From: CAZVIJ01 sp964626735
GTDB taxonomy: Bacteria; Patescibacteriota; Dojkabacteria; JAOAGR01
Reading direction: 5' to 3'
Length of the DNA stretch: 7,900 nucleotides
Assembly (NCBI GenBank): GCA_964626735.1
Contig: CAZVIJ010000066.1
Coordinates: forward strand, 1-7,900
A program made the translations under genes and the position numbers. The notes under the pieces were generated by a model. It saw nothing but the letters and a program-made list of their open reading frames with translations, was not told where the DNA came from and ran no database searches. Position 1 is the stretch's first letter, and the number at the start of each line of letters is the position of its first letter. Below are positions 4,560 to 7,900 of the stretch, in pieces.

Positions 4560-5342
4560 CTAGGTCACATCCAAAGTTACCTTAAGCTTATTCAGATGCG
4601 AGAGTTCGGTGGAGATGTGGTCGAAGTGCATGATGTTTTCGAAAATCGAGATGAGTTCCTGCCCCATAGCCTCGGTGTCGAAATTGAGCTCTTTCATGAT
4701 CGACCTGATATTAAGGATATTCGCGCCTTGGATATTATCCCACGCGACACTTCGCCATTTGCAAATCGTGTCTTCGAACTCGTGCTCGATGAAACTCGAC
4801 ATGAAAATGCCGCCGATCGAGAAGATATCACGGTAATTGACGGCAAGGAAATAGAGTATATCTGGGATTACATCGCGAAGGAGGTTATCGATAATTTTGT
4901 CATCGTGCTCGTCTTTGAATCTCGTCAAGTAAATCGCTCTCGCAAGATCGGAATTTATGTGGGCATTGATGCCTAGTATCATTTGCACAAACGGAATCCC
5001 GTTCGGCCGTTCGCAGTAATCGAAATACGTCTTCCACGGAGTAGGCTTTTCTCCCAGAAGCAAATACGCCAACATCGGCTTGAAGTACAAATTCGCGAAA
5101 TTTACGTCCAGCCGCTCGACTTTGGCGTAGTTATTGAAATAGTTCCGACGCTCGACAGCACGTTCCGCTACGTGTTTGGTGACTAGATAGTAAACTTCCA
5201 AAAAGGGAAGGAAATTCCGGTACTTCTTGTCGCTTTCGAACATGACCTTCAAAATTTCCATACGGCCGATTACGCCAAAGATTGTCTCTTCTTCCAGATC
5301 CTTGATCTCGAGAAGTCTTCGAAGATCGCGCTGCTTGCCCAT
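4560..5342 (-). CDS. DUF5995 family protein
   Basis: The 260-aa protein starts at ATG 5340-5342 and ends at TAG 4560-4562. I recognise the DUF5995 pattern: an N-terminal helix with FGVIGRME (22-29), FLEVYYLVTKHV (47-58), then LDVNFANLYFKPMLAYL (78-94), a conserved Trp (W103) and Phe, the signature GINAHINSDLARA (124-136), and a C-terminal WRSVAWDN (196-203). The His and Asp of the NAHINSDL segment are the family's most conserved polar residues and suggest a metal or ligand site, but the biochemical function of DUF5995 is unknown to me. It is mostly helical, with no signal peptide and no clear membrane helix, so probably cytoplasmic. A charged N-terminal stretch of about 20 residues precedes the domain. 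It diverges from the DUF4112 gene across 64 bp. No classical terminator follows it in the 4466-4559 gap. Confidence 0.85.
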   Translation of the reverse strand: MGKQRDLRRLLEIKDLEEETIFGVIGRMEILKVMFESDKKYRNFLPFLEVYYLVTKHVAERAVERRNYFNNYAKVERLDVNFANLYFKPMLAYLLLGEKPTPWKTYFDYCERPNGIPFVQMILGINAHINSDLARAIYLTRFKDEHDDKIIDNLLRDVIPDILYFLAVNYRDIFSIGGIFMSSFIEHEFEDTICKWRSVAWDNIQGANILNIRSIMKELNFDTEAMGQELISIFENIMHFDHISTELSHLNKLKVTLDVT

Positions 5343-5347
5343 AATCC

Positions 5348-5353
5348 AATATA
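5348..5353 (-). promoter_or_regulatory. -10 box for the DUF5995 gene
   Basis: The minus strand reads TATATT and ends five bases before ATG 5342, again implying a leaderless mRNA with no Shine-Dalgarno. A weak -35 candidate (TTTCAA, 5370-5375) lies 16 bp upstream and coincides, on the opposite strand, with the TTGAAA -35 candidate of the divergent gene. Confidence 0.4.
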
Positions 5354-5369
5354 CCCAAATTGGGGATTT

Positions 5370-5396
5370 TTGAAAGCTGTGTAATAGCGCTATACT
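5370..5396 (+). promoter_or_regulatory. Promoter of the DUF4112 gene
   Basis: TTGAAA (5370-5375, five of six consensus bases), a short 15-bp spacer and TATACT (5391-5396, five of six) precede ATG 5407 by ten bases. The expected leader is about four bases. The 15-bp spacer is shorter than usual, so the -35 is less certain than the -10. Confidence 0.45.
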
Positions 5397-5406
5397 GGAT
5401 AAAGAT

Positions 5407-5775
5407 ATGGTTGCTCATGATCACCTGAAAATTGCGCGATCGCTCGCGGAGCTGCTCGACAACAAGTTCAGCTTTCTGGGCATCAAGTTCGGCCTTGACC
5501 CGATTCTCGACGTCTTGCCGTTTCCCATCGTCGGAGACGTAATCGCATTGGCGCTCTCCGTCTATATTATCTGGATCGCAAGCACGCTCCAGCTTCCCGT
5601 AGAGAAATTGCGAACGATGGTTGTCTATGTCATCCTCGACTTCCTCGTCGGCTTAGTTCCGATTCTCGGTTGGATCGCCGATGTCACCTTCAAGGCGAAC
5701 GTCAAGAATCTTCAGTTGATCGAGGAGCATCTCAACGCGAACCCGCATGTCTTGGAGGGCGAAATTGTCGGCTAA
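5407..5775 (+). CDS. DUF4112 family small membrane protein
   Basis: The 122-aa protein has typical DUF4112 length and motif order: LAELLDNKF (13-21), KFGLDPILDVLPFPIVGDVIAL (27-48), first membrane helix (about 42-60), PVEKLRTM (64-71), second membrane helix (about 70-88) containing ILDFLVGLVPILGWIAD, and the terminal signature VTFKANVKN (93-101). The family is a small inner-membrane protein of unknown function found in many bacteria. The conserved GLDP, VGD and D...F.AN.KN elements are all intact. It starts at ATG 5407 after a near-leaderless promoter and ends at TAA 5773-5775, only 2 bp from the stop codon of the convergent 489-aa gene, so no separate terminator fits between them. It is divergent from the DUF5995 gene. 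Confidence 0.92.
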   Translation: MVAHDHLKIARSLAELLDNKFSFLGIKFGLDPILDVLPFPIVGDVIALALSVYIIWIASTLQLPVEKLRTMVVYVILDFLVGLVPILGWIADVTFKANVKNLQLIEEHLNANPHVLEGEIVG

Positions 5776-5777
5776 CG

Positions 5778-7247
5778 TTACGTATTTCTTAACACTTTCT
5801 TGAACCGGTCGATTACGAATTTGTCTTTGCCCCTACCAAACACGTAATCGTCTTCGTACACGTAAAGGCTCTGCAGCTTGCGAAGCATGGCAGCATGCAT
5901 CGTTCGGTAATCTCGCGATGTTTCGCCGTTTTGTATTCCAACGACGAATTCTAGGATAAGGTTATCGATGACATCTTCGGCATATGCCACGTCTATTGGA
6001 CTGAATTGCGCACGCCGTATATCGCGCATAAGCGTCATGAGAGCCTGGCCGACGATTATTACTTTACCCATAAATACTTGCGTGTAGCCTTCATTGGTAT
6101 CGAGATCGTAATCCTTAATCATTTTGAATTGCGGTGTTCCGATTCCGCGTTCGTCGATGGCCTTGCCGTCGACGAGCGTCTCCTCGTGATCGACTATTTC
6201 GCCGAGCAAGGTAACGTTTTGGGCAGAAAAAGAAACAGGAAGCGCCCTCATCAAATGCATCTTTCCAAGTTCCGTACCTATGACAGAGGCCAAAATCTCC
6301 AAATAGTCGAGATAGAACTCGCCTAGATCGGAAGAAGTGTCATGGCTATCCAAAAGACTTGCGATCCTCCAATCGCTATCTCCCACCATGCGTTTCAGAA
6401 GCTCGTTTTTCAGGAACGTAAATTCCGTAAGGATATGCTCGCGGGTTTCTTCATCGAATAATGAAGTTTCTCCCAAGAAGTGGGTAGTAAGTTGACTGGG
6501 CGAGTACGGATCCAAATCGGGGACGGTTGCGAAATTTATGTAACGAGCATCGCCCATATGTCCCGAGAAAAAAATAGTTTCATACATAAACCTCAATGGA
6601 TCGACCAATCGGTATTTAGATCGTATGAAATTCGTGGCAATAACCGCTTCGGTCGAATGCAATCGATTGAATTCCTCGAGTGTCAGAAAGCCATGTTGAG
6701 TCGAGATTTTATGGTTTCTGGGCAACGGAACGATATCTACCGTTTTCCTCGTTCTAAGTCCGCTATGATGCATAAAACGTTCATTCAGCAAATAATCGAC
6801 GACAGCGTCTTTACGGCCGAATGCACCGAAAGGACCTCCAAAGCCTGGGAAAACGGAATCGGAAAACCGCACGTACCGCTTATCCCGTTCACCGAAATAC
6901 CAAAATGCATCGATGGGATGATTTGCGCCAGGATATGCCCGTACAAATTCCCACGGTTCAATCCTGGAACCGCCGCCTTTCGTTTGGGCGTCATGATACG
7001 CGATCGAAGTGAGTAAACCCGCCATTGATTGCTCTACGGTAACGTCGCACGCTTCGGAGACCGATCGCTTTTCGCTTGGGGTACGTCGGCTGGTAGAATC
7101 CGAAGATCCGTAAAAGAACGGATCCGATAATCGACGATACTGATGGGGATTAAAGGTACCGGCGGCCACGATGGGAGCAGCAATGATCGACTCGCCATGA
7201 AAGGGTGCCGTCATTTTCTCTTCCCTCTCGAAATAACTTCGGTACAT
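5778..7247 (-). CDS. Uncharacterised 489-aa protein with a weak kinase-like (SelO-like) motif
   Basis: The frame runs from ATG 7245-7247 to TAA 5778-5780. An alternative ATG at 7212-7214 (codon 12) is preceded by a purine-rich GAGAGGGAAGAG that could act as a ribosome site, whereas the first ATG sits six bases after a consensus -10. Either may be used. Residues 40-75 are Ser/Arg-rich. Residues 125-166 hold a Gly-rich segment (FPGFGGPFGAFGRKD) followed by YLLNERFMHHSGLRT. Residues 330-360 read HLMRALPVSFSAQNVTLLGEIVDHEE. The QN..LLG...D spacing (N344 to D353) matches the DNMSILGLTLDYG segment of SelO/YdiU pseudokinases without gaps, and MHHxG plus Thr recalls the preceding SelO helix, but the Lys and Glu of the SelO nucleotide site are not convincingly in place. 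There is no signal peptide or membrane helix. The gene is certain; the fold hint is weak. Confidence 0.85.
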   Translation of the reverse strand: MYRSYFEREEKMTAPFHGESIIAAPIVAAGTFNPHQYRRLSDPFFYGSSDSTSRRTPSEKRSVSEACDVTVEQSMAGLLTSIAYHDAQTKGGGSRIEPWEFVRAYPGANHPIDAFWYFGERDKRYVRFSDSVFPGFGGPFGAFGRKDAVVDYLLNERFMHHSGLRTRKTVDIVPLPRNHKISTQHGFLTLEEFNRLHSTEAVIATNFIRSKYRLVDPLRFMYETIFFSGHMGDARYINFATVPDLDPYSPSQLTTHFLGETSLFDEETREHILTEFTFLKNELLKRMVGDSDWRIASLLDSHDTSSDLGEFYLDYLEILASVIGTELGKMHLMRALPVSFSAQNVTLLGEIVDHEETLVDGKAIDERGIGTPQFKMIKDYDLDTNEGYTQVFMGKVIIVGQALMTLMRDIRRAQFSPIDVAYAEDVIDNLILEFVVGIQNGETSRDYRTMHAAMLRKLQSLYVYEDDYVFGRGKDKFVIDRFKKVLRNT

Positions 7248-7253
7248 CCATCA

Positions 7254-7282
7254 ATTATATCGCCGATACGCCGCGGTGTCAG
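7254..7282 (-). promoter_or_regulatory. Consensus-like promoter of the 489-aa gene
   Basis: The minus strand has CTGACA (7277-7282), a 17-bp spacer and perfect TATAAT (7254-7259), then exactly six bases to ATG 7247. A start 7 bases past the -10 falls on the A of the ATG. This is one of the two best promoters in the window. Confidence 0.72.
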
Positions 7283-7286
7283 AGGA

Positions 7287-7314
7287 TTGACGCCTGATTT
7301 TCCTATGCGATAAT
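7287..7314 (+). promoter_or_regulatory. Consensus-like promoter of the gene starting at 7321
   Basis: TTGACG (7287-7292), a 16-bp spacer ending in TGC, and GATAAT (7309-7314) form a -35 plus extended -10 promoter, with six bases before ATG 7321. The start site falls on the A of the ATG. Its -35 lies 4 bp from the -35 of the divergent promoter. Confidence 0.72.
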
Positions 7315-7320
7315 CCCGGT

Positions 7321-7900
7321 ATGGTCATACCTGATTTCTCCAGAGAGGTTCAAGGGATCGGAACCGTTGTATTCGCCGAAGGCTACAGCCGTGTAGGGAA
7401 CATAGACGATACGTACGCGCTGCGCGGTTCGTGGGATGAACTTGCGGCTATTACCGGATGGGCAAACGGCTGCCCCGTGGTGAAAAAGCTGATAGATGAA
7501 CGTGGTGCTGAAGTGATGGCCCGCCGCTATCACGCGATAAACTTGATGCTCGGCGACGCTTTCCTGACACTAGGTGATTTGGGCAGATACGACATCGTCG
7601 CGGAATTCAGCAACGTGCACACGAGGGTTCCAGGAGAGCACCCGTCGGGATTCGAGCCCGATTCGGTACCGGAAAGCTATGTCCATTACTATACAGGCAT
7701 GATGACTCCGATGTGGTACGCATTGCCGCGTTTGATGCTCGAATGTACAACCCGTTATGGCGCTCGCGTACCGAAACAGGCAGAAAAAAGCCGCAAGCTC
7801 GTACTCGGCAGTTTAGCTACCGCATTCAATGAAACGAAAATACCCGAGATAGGGCTTTTCCGTTTTGCGAACGCTATTGACGGGATGTTAAGCCCTGAAG
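7321..7900 (+). CDS. Partial gene, N-terminal 193 aa of an unrecognised protein
   Basis: An open frame with no stop runs from ATG 7321 off the right edge. Translation begins MVIPDFSREVQGIGTVVFAEGYSR and continues through LRGSWDELAAITGWANG (about 38-54), ARRYHAINLMLGDAFLTLGDLGRYDIVAEF (about 70-99), HPSGFEPDSVPESYVHYYTG (about 107-126) and MTPMWYALPRLMLECTTRYG (128-147). It has no signal peptide, and the hydrophobic stretches look like buried helices rather than membrane segments. The predicted leaderless promoter directly upstream fixes the start. The frame is supported by amino-acid-like composition over 193 codons and by the absence of a competing long frame on either strand. I do not recognise a family; the rest of the protein lies outside the window. 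Confidence 0.8.
   Translation, partial: MVIPDFSREVQGIGTVVFAEGYSRVGNIDDTYALRGSWDELAAITGWANGCPVVKKLIDERGAEVMARRYHAINLMLGDAFLTLGDLGRYDIVAEFSNVHTRVPGEHPSGFEPDSVPESYVHYYTGMMTPMWYALPRLMLECTTRYGARVPKQAEKSRKLVLGSLATAFNETKIPEIGLFRFANAIDGMLSPE

Noticed and set aside
6480..7016. 178-codon plus-strand open frame.
   Set aside because: It is a shadow of the 489-aa gene, with no start signals; the minus frame is far longer and has a consensus promoter.

Overview
The window is a gene-dense stretch of bacterial chromosome with eleven protein-coding genes, two of them cut by the window edges. There is no tRNA, rRNA, transposase or CRISPR array. Intergenic gaps are short: 49-73 bp between divergent genes, 2 bp to about 60 bp between convergent ones, and a 4-bp overlap in one tandem pair. 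TGA is used as a stop (ends of the genes at 882 and 3571), so this is not a lineage that recodes UGA. The surface-protein-like tails (VLGG..TEL, then a membrane helix and a basic end), the DUF4112 and DUF5995 genes, the compact layout and the many unrecognisable proteins would fit a Patescibacteria/Saccharibacteria-type genome. That is an inference from style, not a firm assignment.

Left part (1-2868, minus strand). Three complete genes (2868-2101, 1658-882, 885-160) and one truncated gene (137 to the left edge) appear to be paralogs of one family. The fold resembles peptidase S51 (peptidase E / cyanophycinase, class I glutamine-amidotransferase-like). In all three complete copies the serine of the nucleophile elbow aligns with Gly, the catalytic His with Gly and the catalytic Glu with Asp, so they look like a non-peptidase branch. 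A 109-aa Lys/Asp/Ser-rich protein with a C-terminal membrane helix (2045-1716) lies between the first and second paralog and is followed by a strong minus-strand terminator.

Middle part (2918-4441). An unrecognised 217-aa plus-strand gene runs toward a 269-aa minus-strand coiled-coil gene, and they share a bidirectional terminator. The coiled-coil protein ends in the same C-terminal module as the 109-aa protein (TSDVLGG..TELS, membrane helix, Arg/Lys tail). The two are therefore a family of putative envelope proteins, each with a Cys pair just before the module and no N-terminal signal peptide.

Right part (4560-7900). A DUF5995 gene (minus) and a small DUF4112 membrane-protein gene (plus) diverge from a 64-bp gap. 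The DUF4112 gene ends 2 bp from a convergent 489-aa gene of uncertain function, which has a faint kinase-like (SelO-like) motif. That gene in turn diverges from an unrecognised gene running off the right edge.

A theme across the window is leaderless expression. Near-consensus -10 boxes, several of the extended TGnTATAAT type, end 5-10 bases before the start codons of nine genes, and most of these genes lack a Shine-Dalgarno sequence. Three divergent pairs use tightly packed or overlapping promoters, and one such promoter is written into the last codons of the upstream gene.
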